DNA of 27,407 nt. Source: JBIOJM01 sp044450785. Its GTDB lineage: Bacteria; Planctomycetota; Planctomycetia; Isosphaerales; Isosphaeraceae. A model generated the notes under the pieces. The model did not search any database. It was not told where the DNA came from and saw only the letters and a list, made by a program, of their open reading frames with translations. The stretch covers positions 1-27,407 of the forward strand of contig JBIOJM010000109.1 in the NCBI GenBank assembly GCA_044450785.1, written 5' to 3'. Both the position numbers and the translations under genes were made by a program. Below are positions 1 through 8,645 of the stretch, piece by piece (the first letter of the stretch is position 1; the number at the start of each line of letters is the position of its first letter).

Positions 1-239
1 CATGCGGCCTCCGATTCCGCCAACCCTCGCACATCGATCTTGCCGGTGACGGCGGCGGAGCGTTCTCGTCAGCGGTACGGCGCTAGCCGCCGGTTTGCGT
101 ACCTGAAAATCAAGCGGAACCGATTAACCTGACGCTCAATAGAGACAGAGCGACACGATCGTGTCTCCGGAGAATCTCGCTTCTTCCGGATGTCAAAGGC
201 CAGCAAGAATCACCGCTTTTGGGGGTGGGACCCACCGCG
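1..239. other. Window edge, no assignable gene
   Basis: I see no supported gene here. On the minus strand a short open stretch runs off the left edge, roughly 1-60, and could be the start of a neighbouring gene, but it is too short to assign. A 14-bp perfect palindrome, GACACGATCGTGTC, lies at 152-165, downstream of the DUF4058 gene. A second short inverted repeat, GGTGGG/CCCACC at 224-236, sits just past the DUF4058 stop codon. Neither has a T-run, so I do not call a terminator. Confidence 0.35.
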
Positions 240-961
240 TCATGCCAGGCGGCGGCGTTGACATGCGGCCATGTAGGTTGTTTCGAGATCGATCGGGAGA
301 CATTGCTCGGCGTCAAGCGCGAGCGGAAGCACGGGCAAGGGCTGGCCGATTTCCAGCGGCGCCGGCCACACCTCGATTTGTTCCTCTTGGTCGCGGACGA
401 TCGGTCGATACGCCACCGCATACAAGACCGTATCGGCTGGCAGCGCGAATGCCTTCCCATGGCCGAGTACCCGCATCATCTCGTCGTGGAGGTTCGCCTG
501 GCGGCTCGTGACGATATCGATCACGATCAAGCTAACTCCCTGGCACAAATAACTGGCGCACTTGACCGCGAATGACTGGCGGTGGCCGTCGCGGTCCTTG
601 TTGGCGGGGCTCACCAGCTCCATGGCAGCCACGAGTCGAGACCCTTCCTCGTCTTGGAAGACCACGACCTCGACGCCTTCGGGAAAGGCGGCCGGGACAA
701 CCAGCGCGGGGGCAGGGGGAGCCCAGACGCCGGGCAGAGTCACCGTCCCGCCGGCTCGGCGACCGGACGGTCCCAAGTCGGCGAAGGTCGCAACATCGAT
801 CTCGACACGGGTGCCGAGCTGCGCATGTTCTTCGGCGAAGTCGCCTTCCGGCAACAGGGATTCGTTCAAGGCGTCGGCAATCGCCCCGGCCCATTGACGT
901 GAAACGACTCCCAGTGCCGGCGCGGCGCGAGGGGTGCATGAAAATGGTCAAGCAGGGGCAT
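240..961 (-). pseudogene. DUF4058 family protein, frameshifted near its N-terminus
   Basis: Two frames together make one DUF4058 protein. The first frame starts at the ATG at 959-961 and reads MPLLDHFHAPLAPRRHWESFH, then runs into a stop shortly after position 899. The second frame carries the rest: WAGAIADALNESLLPEG, then the family-like core LVSPANKDRDGHRQSF, ending with a TGA at 240-242. Joined, the product would be about 240 residues, which is normal for the family. The break lies at about 897-899 and fits loss of one base in the codon after Phe-His, where relatives usually have Ser. A TTG at 867-869 could restart translation to give a 209-residue product without the N-terminus. The function of DUF4058 is unknown. 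An intact member lies at 23744-24568. A sequencing error is an alternative to a true mutation. Confidence 0.8.
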
Positions 962-992
962 CGCGACGCCTCCCTTCCTGCTGTTGAATCTC

Positions 993-3206
993 TTAGTGTC
1001 GCCCGATCATCCGATCGACCCGTTCCGATTCGGCTTTGATGAACTCCACTTCGAGGAACGGGTCGGCCGAGATCCTCTGAAACCGGACGTTCCCCTGGGC
1101 GTCGATCAGGATCGTGCCATGGAGCGGCTGGCTCTCGAAATCGTCGTAAGCGCGGTAGAGCTTGAACAGGTCGAGCTTGGGATCGGCCAGCATCGGCATG
1201 GGGAACATGATTCCGTCCTTGTTGTTCTTGAGGGATTTGGTGGCCTCGAGGTCGTCGGTGCTGATGGCGACCGTCTCGACGTTCTGTCGCTTGAGGGCAT
1301 CGTGTTCCTTGGAGAAGAGCTGAAGCTGCTGCATGCAATGCGCGCACTTACCGCCCAGGAAGAAAATCAACAGAACGTTCTTGCCCTTATGGCCGGCGAG
1401 GGACCAGGGGCTGCCGGTGATGTCGGTCCGAGAGAACAGCTCGGCGGGGAACGGGGCCCATACCAAGGGGCCGAGTGTGTTCAGGTCGATCCGGTCGATC
1501 GTGGTCTCGTCGGTACCGGAGGTGTTGACCGGCTGGAGGGCTGAGCTCGTCCAAGTCCCCTCGGCCTTCCAGCGGGCGATGATCGGCTCCAGGCGGCGGA
1601 AGACCGGCAGGTCGCGGTCGGCCCAGCGGGCGATTGGTTCGAGCAACCGATAAGCGTCCCGCGCTTCCTTGTCCTTGCCGGCGGCGTGGAGGATCTCGAC
1701 CTGGGCGGCCAGGGGTGCCACCTGGTTGGGGTTCCTGGCGACGGCCTGCCGCGCCGTGCTCTCGGCAAAGCCGTAATTGCGAGCCGCCAGGTGGGCGCGG
1801 GCCAGTGCCTCGGGCCGCATCGAGGTCGCCCTGGCAAATCGTTCGAACGCAGGGCCAACGTCGCCCCGGGCCAGAAGCTGCAGCCCCTCTAGCTCCGCCA
1901 GTGCGGTCTTGGCTCCGGGGCTGGACAATTTGTTCAGGACCTGGATCTGCGCGGCCAGTTTGGCTGAATCGTTCTTGGCGGCGTAGGCCAGACCCAGGGC
2001 GTACGCCTTCTGCTCCTGCTCGAAGGGAATGTTGGACCAGTCGAGCGCGCCCGAGGTCGTCGCATCGATCAGCTCGTCCCAGAGCTCGTACCTGGTCAAG
2101 ATTTCGACCCAGCGGGCTCGGCCGCTCCGCTGCGCCGAGCCGCCGTCGTTAGGCCCGTTCTTGGCCGGATCGCGGGGCTCTTCGACCAGGTTTCGTGCCA
2201 CGGCGATGGCATCGCGGACTCGTCCGATGTGGCTGAGGCTGGTGCAGAGCCATTGGTTGTTGTGCGCGTAATTGTGGATCTCGAAGGGCATGACCCGGTC
2301 GCGGATCATGGAGGCGTGGTCGACGCGGGCCGAGCCTTCCTGCTGGTAGGCGGCGTCGGCATATCGCTTGAGCTCCGTGTAGGTGTGCCCTGGCATGTGC
2401 CAGGCGTGAGCGATCCCGGGCGCGGACTTGGCGAACAGCGCCGCCGACTTCTCGGCGCGGATCGGCTTGTAACCGTCCCACAGGTGGATGCGGTAATGGT
2501 GCGCGCCCGGATGCATCGGCTCGACTTGAAGCACCGTGTCGAGCACCGTGTCAACCGCCTGGCGGCTGCCGATTCCGCTTCCGTCCATCGAGTTCTGCCA
2601 GGTCACCATCGCCAGCCAGGCACGGGCGTCGATGTCGCCGGGGAACTCCTGGACGATCGACTCGAGCCCCTGGAGCCAGCCCTGGCGCCGGGCCCGGTCG
2701 GCGACACCCTCCCGGTGGAACGACTCGAGCGCGGTCAAATAGAGCGACTCGCGACGTGTGATCCCGGCGGCCCGTTTGCGCGCCTCCGCGAGAAACCCCC
2801 TGGCCCGCTTCGGATTGATGACGTTGGACATCGCCATGCCCCAGTAGGCCATGGCGCAGTCGGGGTCGATCTTGGCCGCCTGGCGGAATGATCGCTCGGA
2901 TTCGAAATAATAGAAGGAATGGAGCTGCCCGACGCCCTGGTCAATGAAGGCCTGTGCTTCAGGCTTCTTGGTGCTGGCCAGGAAGTGGACCTTGCCCATG
3001 CCGGGCATTCGGTAGGCGGCGTGTCGCGGTCCGTCGTTGAACGCTTCGCCGTGCACCGAATGGCCGGGCGCGGGACCGGCCGGGTTGGCTTCCGAGGCCG
3101 ACGCGGTCGGTTTGACCGGCTCGTCGCCGCGAGCCAGCAGAAAAGGCGAGCAATATATTGCCGACGCGGCGATGATCACCGCGAACCGCGACTGGACCGC
3201 GCGCAT
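993..3206 (-). CDS. Exported TPR protein with C-terminal thioredoxin-fold (redoxin) domain
   Basis: This is a 737-residue protein. I chose the ATG at 3206 because GGAG lies 9 bases upstream; an in-frame TTG at 3221 would only add five residues and consume that site. The N-terminus MRAVQSRFAVIIAASAIYCS looks like a Sec signal peptide. Residues of about 70-540 form helical tetratricopeptide-like repeats, for example ESERSFRQAAKIDPDCAMAYWG. From about residue 575 there is an AhpC/TSA-TlpA-like thioredoxin fold with a CAHC motif (Cys621, Cys624) following an LLIFFLGG strand, then a conserved D-x-x-G-N-V-R-F stretch. Family knowledge suggests an extracytoplasmic thiol oxidoreductase; its substrate is unknown. 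The gene begins 15 bases after the nucleotidyltransferase gene stops, so the two are probably co-transcribed. Confidence 0.85.
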   Translation of the reverse strand: MRAVQSRFAVIIAASAIYCSPFLLARGDEPVKPTASASEANPAGPAPGHSVHGEAFNDGPRHAAYRMPGMGKVHFLASTKKPEAQAFIDQGVGQLHSFYYFESERSFRQAAKIDPDCAMAYWGMAMSNVINPKRARGFLAEARKRAAGITRRESLYLTALESFHREGVADRARRQGWLQGLESIVQEFPGDIDARAWLAMVTWQNSMDGSGIGSRQAVDTVLDTVLQVEPMHPGAHHYRIHLWDGYKPIRAEKSAALFAKSAPGIAHAWHMPGHTYTELKRYADAAYQQEGSARVDHASMIRDRVMPFEIHNYAHNNQWLCTSLSHIGRVRDAIAVARNLVEEPRDPAKNGPNDGGSAQRSGRARWVEILTRYELWDELIDATTSGALDWSNIPFEQEQKAYALGLAYAAKNDSAKLAAQIQVLNKLSSPGAKTALAELEGLQLLARGDVGPAFERFARATSMRPEALARAHLAARNYGFAESTARQAVARNPNQVAPLAAQVEILHAAGKDKEARDAYRLLEPIARWADRDLPVFRRLEPIIARWKAEGTWTSSALQPVNTSGTDETTIDRIDLNTLGPLVWAPFPAELFSRTDITGSPWSLAGHKGKNVLLIFFLGGKCAHCMQQLQLFSKEHDALKRQNVETVAISTDDLEATKSLKNNKDGIMFPMPMLADPKLDLFKLYRAYDDFESQPLHGTILIDAQGNVRFQRISADPFLEVEFIKAESERVDRMIGRH

Positions 3207-3221
3207 GAGGAAGGTCTCCAA

Positions 3222-4010
3222 TCAAGTCTCTCGTTCGATCTCCGCGAGGAGTTCATGAAGACCCAGCGTCGCGGCGCGTTCCCGCAGGCACTCTTTGTCC
3301 AGGTCCTCGTCTCGCTTCAGCATCATCTTCACATCGTGCCGGGCCTTGTGGCTTCCCTGTTGAATCCAGAGGAGTTTGGACACGATGGCATCTTCCTTGC
3401 TCACCAAGGGGACCGTCAGCCCCGGTAATACCTCGCGAGGCATGCCTCGCTCCAGCTCACCAGGGATCTTCTCTCCCACATGGAAATCGATCTTGATCAT
3501 CGACTGCTGATCAATTGCCTGAAACAGCCCGTTCCGCTTGATTGCGTCGAGCGCAACCGGCTCATTGACCAGGTATCCCGCGGAGAGACGGTCGAGAAGT
3601 GCCCTGGTTTCGGGTTGATCCACAGCAAGTTGGATCACAAGATCCAGGTCTTGGGTGAGACGGGGATCACCGTAATAGGAGGACGCCACGCCGCCGGTGA
3701 AGTGATAATTCAGACCAAGATCGCCGAGGATCGCCGAGATTCGCTCCATGCTGTCCTGGAGATCTTGTAGAGGCCACACGATTTCTCCCCCAGCGCCATC
3801 CAGCAGCCGCTGTGCCGCGGCGTCCGACATATACATGCGCCTTGACACTTGCACTGCGACGTCTCGTTCGCTCAGCCCGGGCTGTTTGCTCCGGATCTGA
3901 TGCTCGATCATGCGTCGGATTTCGGTGTGGAGCGAAAAGGATCGGCGGAGCCTTCCGGCTCCGCCGACCTTCCCCCAAGCGTTGAAATAGGCTTCCTCGA
4001 CCGTGGACAT
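3222..4010 (-). CDS. Nucleotidyltransferase-fold protein with fused N-terminal helper-like domain
   Basis: This 262-residue protein has a nucleotidyltransferase core in its second half. The motif TGGVASSYYGDPRLTQDLDLVI gives the GG (residues 106-107) and D-x-D (Asp121, Asp123) signature, with a third acidic residue in IKIDFH (Asp175). The later SKEDAIVSKLLW stretch is also typical of MNT/AbiEii-like proteins. Residues 1-65 are helical and end in SERDVAVQVSRRMY. They resemble the small separate protein that often precedes such nucleotidyltransferases in cyanobacteria and planctomycetes, so this looks like a fusion. The start has GAGGT five bases upstream, overlapping the stop region of the oxidoreductase gene eight bases away, which suggests translational coupling. 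The substrate is unknown; a toxin-type role is possible but unproven. Confidence 0.8.
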   Translation of the reverse strand: MSTVEEAYFNAWGKVGGAGRLRRSFSLHTEIRRMIEHQIRSKQPGLSERDVAVQVSRRMYMSDAAAQRLLDGAGGEIVWPLQDLQDSMERISAILGDLGLNYHFTGGVASSYYGDPRLTQDLDLVIQLAVDQPETRALLDRLSAGYLVNEPVALDAIKRNGLFQAIDQQSMIKIDFHVGEKIPGELERGMPREVLPGLTVPLVSKEDAIVSKLLWIQQGSHKARHDVKMMLKRDEDLDKECLRERAATLGLHELLAEIERET

Positions 4011-4018
4011 CCCTTACC

Positions 4019-5392
4019 TCAGATCTCCCACCCCTTGCGAAAATAAGGCTTGAGGAAGCGAGACGCCGCCTCGCTGCCGGAAATCTCGCCGGTGGTGGGA
4101 TTGTAGTCGACGGTTTGGCCTGACCGGACGGCGACGTTGCCCAGCAGCATGGACTCGGTGAGCGTCGAGGCGTAGTCAAAATTCGAGAGGGCGATCGCTG
4201 GCTTGCCCGCGCGAATGGCCTGGACCCATTCGAGCTTCTGGGCGTCGTCGCTGCCGCGTGCGCCCGCGATGCGAGGCAGCGAGGGCTCGGGAACCTTGAT
4301 ATCCTTGAACTCGCCCCTGGGCCAGAGCATCTGGATCGCCCCGTAGTCGTTGGGCGAATACATCCGCCAGCTCGAGCCGATCAGGAGCGAGCCGCTGTCG
4401 GATGGCTGGAACCCCTTGTCAGGAAAGAGCCGGGGGGGCGGCAGGTTGCGCTTGCCGTTCTTCGCCCCTTCGTACCAGGTCAGCTTGACCGGGGGCAGGT
4501 TGCCGCGGGCCGGGAACTCGTAGGTGATCGTCGCCCAGGCCGGATAGGTCTCGGAGTTCACCTCGCCACTCTGGGCCGAGACCCGCACGGGGAGCCCGAG
4601 CTGGAGCGCCATGAAGGACAGATTGGCCGTATGGCAGGCCATATCGCCCAGCGCGCCGGTTCCAAAGTCCCACCAGCCACGCCAGTTGTGAGGGTGGTAG
4701 ACCGAGTTGTAAGGACGCTCGGGGGCTGCTCCCAAGAACAGGTCCCAGTGCACGTACTCAGGGACGGGCTCCTCGGTGGGCCTGGCCACGATGTCAGGCG
4801 CCTGCTTCCAGTAATTGAACGGACGATTGGTCCAGACATGTACTTCGCGCACCTCACCGATTGCCCCCGCGCGCACGAGCTCCGCACCCCGGCGGAAGCC
4901 CGGGTCGGCCGTCCCCTGGTTGCCCATCTGGGTGCAGACCCCTTTCTGACGGGCTGTCTCACGCATCAACCGGGCTTCCCAGACCGAGTGGGCCATCGGC
5001 TTCTGGCAATAGACATGCTTGCCCAGACGCATGGCGGTCACCGCGGCCGGGGCGTGCGTGTGGTCGGGCGTCGAGACGACCACGGCGTCGATCCGAGAGT
5101 CGAGCTCGTGGAGAAGCTCACGAAAATCGTTGTACTTCTTGGCCTCCTTGTGTCTCGCGGCCATGGTGTCCAAGCGCTTCTGGTCGATGTCGCAGAGCGC
5201 GACAATCCGGCCATGTCGCGCGGCGTCTTCCGTGTCGCTCTTGCCTTTGCCGCCGACTCCGATGCAGGCGATGTTCAGGGTCTCGTTCGGTCCGACACCC
5301 CAGGCCCGCCCCTGCCGGCCCGGGACCAGAATGCCGAAGCCCGCGACCGACGCCCCAAACAGGAACGACCGACGGTTCGTCGTGATGCTCAT
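4019..5392 (-). CDS. Gfo/Idh/MocA family oxidoreductase with Tat signal
   Basis: This is a 457-residue NAD(P)-dependent dehydrogenase-like protein. The ATG at 5392 is preferred because AAGGAG lies 8 bases upstream. The N-terminus has a twin-arginine motif (NRRSFLFGAS) followed by a hydrophobic stretch, so it is probably exported folded. A Rossmann glycine motif GVGGKG is at residues 45-50. The family stretch STPDHTHAP...GKHVYCQKP follows, with QKP in place of the more usual EKP. The C-terminal half has W/H/G-rich segments (HNWRGWWDFGTGALGDMACH) typical of planctomycete members. The sugar or cyclitol substrate cannot be told from sequence. It is the first gene of a minus-strand run whose next gene starts eight bases after its stop. 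Confidence 0.93.
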   Translation of the reverse strand: MSITTNRRSFLFGASVAGFGILVPGRQGRAWGVGPNETLNIACIGVGGKGKSDTEDAARHGRIVALCDIDQKRLDTMAARHKEAKKYNDFRELLHELDSRIDAVVVSTPDHTHAPAAVTAMRLGKHVYCQKPMAHSVWEARLMRETARQKGVCTQMGNQGTADPGFRRGAELVRAGAIGEVREVHVWTNRPFNYWKQAPDIVARPTEEPVPEYVHWDLFLGAAPERPYNSVYHPHNWRGWWDFGTGALGDMACHTANLSFMALQLGLPVRVSAQSGEVNSETYPAWATITYEFPARGNLPPVKLTWYEGAKNGKRNLPPPRLFPDKGFQPSDSGSLLIGSSWRMYSPNDYGAIQMLWPRGEFKDIKVPEPSLPRIAGARGSDDAQKLEWVQAIRAGKPAIALSNFDYASTLTESMLLGNVAVRSGQTVDYNPTTGEISGSEAASRFLKPYFRKGWEI

Positions 5393-5746
5393 GAGCAATG
5401 CTCCTTGGGAACTGACCACTGACCACTACGCATGACCGCGCGAGCAGCGACAGTCCGGTTCATTGTGGCGGAACCGCGGGCCAATTGCGAGTCGTTTCCG
5501 AAACCACGCTCCAAACTTGAGATGCTTGCAATCTCGCGTTGCTGGTTTCGTCATTTGCGGAAAACCGTGCACTCACACCGGTTCTTTCTTGTAATTCGAC
5601 TGGCTCTGGGGTTATTGTTGACAATGGCGCGAGGTTCACCAGTCCAGACGCCCGCGCCAGATCGAACGAGCGGACGGGGGTCGATCCACGCTGGGCCGAC
5701 CATCTCAACCGCGGTTTGGCGAGCCAAGAACGGATTGGGTTGAATC
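5393..5746. other. Divergent intergenic region with short repeats
   Basis: This 354-base gap separates the minus-strand oxidoreductase from the plus-strand exported protein, so it should hold both promoters. A 7-base direct repeat (ACTGACC) is at 5411-5427, close to the oxidoreductase ribosome binding site. A 12-base inverted repeat, ATTGTTGACAAT, is at 5614-5625 and contains a TTGACA, but I find no matching -10 box at the right distance. No gene is supported here. Confidence 0.5.
5411..5427. repeat. ACTGACC tandem repeat
   Basis: Two full copies of the 7-base unit ACTGACC followed by ACT. It lies 18 bases upstream of the oxidoreductase start codon (minus strand), inside its presumed 5' untranslated region. 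Confidence 0.7.
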
Positions 5747-6220
5747 ATGAGAGACCACCGGCGAATCAGCTTGATCGTTCTGCTGGCCGTGGTGGGAGAT
5801 GGGGCCGCCGTGTACGCACAGGGCAGCCATTTCGATCGTGTGACGACGACCGCGAAGAGCGACGCGAGATCGTCATCGAATAGGAACGGCGTCACCGGCG
5901 CGGCGGGGACCTCTGCCGCTCCGAGGGCGGCCGCCCGGGCGGATTCAACGCGCCCTTTCAGTTCCCAGAAGTTGACCAGAGCACAGGCCTCCGTCTCTCA
6001 AGCACCCCGCACCTCAAGCTGGGAGCAGGAGCCCCTCCGGCCCGCAGCTCGGCCCCAGGCGGGCGCCCCATCGCGACCTCGCACCTACTATCCCGGGTTG
6101 CGGATTGGTCGGGCCGCCCAGCAGCCGGTCAGACTCACCACTCGCGCGACCCGTATGCCGCCAATGTTGGGCACTCCCGGCCGCAATCAAGTTCCGGCTG
6201 GTGCCGGTCATCACCGATGA
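5747..6220 (+). CDS. Small exported protein of unknown function
   Basis: This 157-residue protein starts with charged residues followed by ISLIVLLAVVGDGAAVYAQ, a good Sec signal peptide with likely cleavage after AQ. The mature part is low-complexity and rich in Ala, Ser, Arg and Pro. Near the C-terminus it has PRTYYPGLRIGRA and TTRATRMPPMLG, a basic Tyr-Pro-Gly segment. I do not recognise a named domain. There is no strong ribosome binding site. It precedes the glycosyltransferase gene by 118 bases on the same strand and could be independent of it. The signal peptide and ordered C-terminal segment argue it is a real gene, but a chance ORF cannot be excluded. Confidence 0.55.
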   Translation: MRDHRRISLIVLLAVVGDGAAVYAQGSHFDRVTTTAKSDARSSSNRNGVTGAAGTSAAPRAAARADSTRPFSSQKLTRAQASVSQAPRTSSWEQEPLRPAARPQAGAPSRPRTYYPGLRIGRAAQQPVRLTTRATRMPPMLGTPGRNQVPAGAGHHR

Positions 6221-6338
6221 GCATCAGTGACGGGGAAGCGAAAGACCTCGCTGGCCTGCTGCATCAGTCCGCCGGCACGGCGGCTCCCCCATCCCTGCTT
6301 GGCCCGCTGGCAAGGAGCCTCTGGTTCACAGACCCGTC

Positions 6339-8621
6339 ATGAAGCGGAACAGCGAGATCCAAAAGATTGCATTCGTAGGCGATTACCTCCCCAGGAAGTG
6401 CGGCATCGCGACCTTCACCTACGACCTGTGCACGTCGGTCGCCACTCAGTATCCCGGGACCGATTCCTTCGTGGTGCCGATCAACGACGTTCCGCAGGGG
6501 TACGAGTACCCGGCGGAGGTTCGGTTCGAGATCGAGGAGCAGGAAGTCGATTCCTACTTGCGCGCGGCCGATTTCCTCAACTTCGCCACGACCGACATCG
6601 TCAGCCTTCAGCACGAGTTCGGGATCTTCGGCGGCCCCGCAGGCAGCCATATCGTGCGGCTGCTGCGGGACCTGCGGATGCCGGTCGTCACCACGCTGCA
6701 CACCGTGCTCCGCGACCCCACCGCTGAACAGCATCGAGTGCTTTCCCAGATCGCCGACCTGTCGTCTCGATTGGTCGTGATGTCCGAACGCGCAGCGAAG
6801 TTTCTCCGGGATGTTTACAGCATACCGGACGCCAAGATCGACCTGATCGCCCACGGCATCCCCGACATGCCATTCGTCGACCCCAATTTCTACAAGGACC
6901 AGTTCGGGGTTGAGGGCAAGTTCGTCGCGCTGACCTTCGGGCTACTCTCGCCGAACAAGGGCATCGAGCAAATGCTCCGGGCGATGCCGGCGATCCTGCG
7001 CGAGTTTCCCAACTTCGTCTACATCGTCCTGGGGGCCACGCATCCGACTTTGATCCGCGAGCAAGGAGAACGTTATCGGATCAGCCTGGAGCGGCTGGCA
7101 AAGGGCCTGGGCATCAAGCCCAACGTGAGTTTCTACAACCGGTTCGTGGAGATCGACGAGCTGATCGAATTCATCGGGATGGCCGACATCTACATCACGC
7201 CCTATTTGAACCCGGCGCAGATCACCTCGGGGACCCTGGCGTATGCATTCGGCTGCGGCAAGGCGGTGGTTTCGACGCCTTACTGGTACGCCGAAGAGCT
7301 GCTCGCCGATGGGCGGGGGGTGCTGGTTCCGTTCGGTGACTCTCAGGCCCTCGCTCGGGAGATCTGCGAGCTGCTGCGCGACGAGCCGCGGCGGCACTCC
7401 ATGCGGAAGAAAGCATACATGCTGGGCCGCGAAATGATCTGGAGCCACGTGGCCCACCTGTACATGGAATCGTTCCAGCGCGCGCGGAGGAGCCGGCTCG
7501 ATGTACCCTACAAGCCCCTGGCGGTCCGCACGTTGGCGGAGCAGCCAATGGATCTGCCCGGTTGGCGGCTGGACCACTTGGTCCGCATGACGGACTCAGC
7601 CGGCATGCTCCAGCACGCCACCTCCACGATTCCCAACTACGCCGAGGGCTACTGCACCGATGACAACGCCCGCGCCCTGCTTCTGACCGTACTCTTGGAG
7701 CAGCTCGGCCAGAGCACGGCGCAAGTCCACCGTCTGGCGACGACCTACGCCGCGTTTTTGAATTTCGCCTTCGACCGCGCGCGGTGCCGTTTTCGCAACT
7801 TCCTGGGATTCGACCGGCGCTGGATCGAGGAGGTCGGCTCGGACGACAGCCACGGCCGGGCGCTCTGGGTGCTGGGAGCCTGCGTCGTCCGCTCGCGCCG
7901 CCGAGACTTGCAGCTCTGGGCCTCACAGCTCTTCGACGTGGCGCTGCCGACGATCGCCGAGACCTCCTCGCCACGGGCCTGGGCGTTCGGCCTGATCGGA
8001 GTGTGCCAGTACCTGCAGCGGTTCAGCGGCGCCCGGCCAGCCAGCCAGGTGCGCGACGTGTTGACGGAGCGCTTGATCGAGTCGCACGAGAAGACCACGA
8101 GCGACGACTGGCCTTGGTTCGAGGAGGTCCTCAGCTACGACAACGCCAAGCTGCCTCACGCCCTGATCGCCAGCGCCCGCTCTGGCGGCAACCCGCGCGC
8201 CCTGTCCCTGGGCCTGCAAACGCTCCGCTGGCTGGTCGATAACCAGAAATCACCGACCGGATACTTCCGCCCGGTCGGGTCCTACGGCTTCTATCCCAAG
8301 GACCGCGAGCGGGCCCAGTTCGACCAGCAGCCGGTCGAGGCCCACGCCACCCTCGCCGCCTGCATCGAGGCCTACCATGCTTCCGACGACCCCGGCTGGC
8401 TGCACGAGAGCCGGCTGGCGTTCGAATGGTTCCTGGGCGCCAACGACCTGGCGCTTGATCTCTATGACGCCAAGACCGGCGGCTGCTACGACGGTCTGCA
8501 GCAAGACCGCGTCAACCTGAACCAAGGGGCCGAGTCGACCCTGGCCTTCCTGCTCTCCCTGGGCGAGATGAAACTCGTGGAAAGCTCGCTCGCCACCTTC
8601 CGTCAGGTGCAGGTCAGCTAG
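6339..8621 (+). CDS. GT4-type glycosyltransferase with C-terminal helical domain
   Basis: This 760-residue protein has two parts. Residues 1-380 form a GT-B glycosyltransferase of family 4 type: the N-terminal stretch IAFVGDYLPRKCGIATFT, the switch into the C-terminal lobe LTFGLLSPNKGIEQML, and the donor-site region TPYLNPAQITSGTLAYAFGCGKAVVSTPYWYAEELL. Residues of about 400-755 are a mostly helical region (GYCTDDNARALLLTVLL, DDWPWFEEVLSYDNAKLPHALI) resembling an alpha/alpha-barrel carbohydrate-active fold. The gene lies 24 bases ahead of a GH130 gene, a pairing I believe is recurrent in bacteria. It probably acts in the cytoplasm on a mannose- or glucose-containing glycan, but donor and acceptor are not determined. 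The start has no good ribosome binding site; an AAGGAG is 21 bases upstream, too far for normal use. Confidence 0.9.
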   Translation: MKRNSEIQKIAFVGDYLPRKCGIATFTYDLCTSVATQYPGTDSFVVPINDVPQGYEYPAEVRFEIEEQEVDSYLRAADFLNFATTDIVSLQHEFGIFGGPAGSHIVRLLRDLRMPVVTTLHTVLRDPTAEQHRVLSQIADLSSRLVVMSERAAKFLRDVYSIPDAKIDLIAHGIPDMPFVDPNFYKDQFGVEGKFVALTFGLLSPNKGIEQMLRAMPAILREFPNFVYIVLGATHPTLIREQGERYRISLERLAKGLGIKPNVSFYNRFVEIDELIEFIGMADIYITPYLNPAQITSGTLAYAFGCGKAVVSTPYWYAEELLADGRGVLVPFGDSQALAREICELLRDEPRRHSMRKKAYMLGREMIWSHVAHLYMESFQRARRSRLDVPYKPLAVRTLAEQPMDLPGWRLDHLVRMTDSAGMLQHATSTIPNYAEGYCTDDNARALLLTVLLEQLGQSTAQVHRLATTYAAFLNFAFDRARCRFRNFLGFDRRWIEEVGSDDSHGRALWVLGACVVRSRRRDLQLWASQLFDVALPTIAETSSPRAWAFGLIGVCQYLQRFSGARPASQVRDVLTERLIESHEKTTSDDWPWFEEVLSYDNAKLPHALIASARSGGNPRALSLGLQTLRWLVDNQKSPTGYFRPVGSYGFYPKDRERAQFDQQPVEAHATLAACIEAYHASDDPGWLHESRLAFEWFLGANDLALDLYDAKTGGCYDGLQQDRVNLNQGAESTLAFLLSLGEMKLVESSLATFRQVQVS

Positions 8622-8645
8622 GAAAGGGGTCAGGAGCCAATTTCC

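Noticed and set aside
532..1347. A 271-residue minus-strand frame
   Set aside because: It overlaps the DUF4058 and thioredoxin-fold genes in another frame, has Arg-rich shadow composition and no family features.
5618..5623. TTGACA promoter for the small exported protein
   Set aside because: No -10-like sequence is found 16-18 bases downstream, so it is mentioned only within the intergenic entry.
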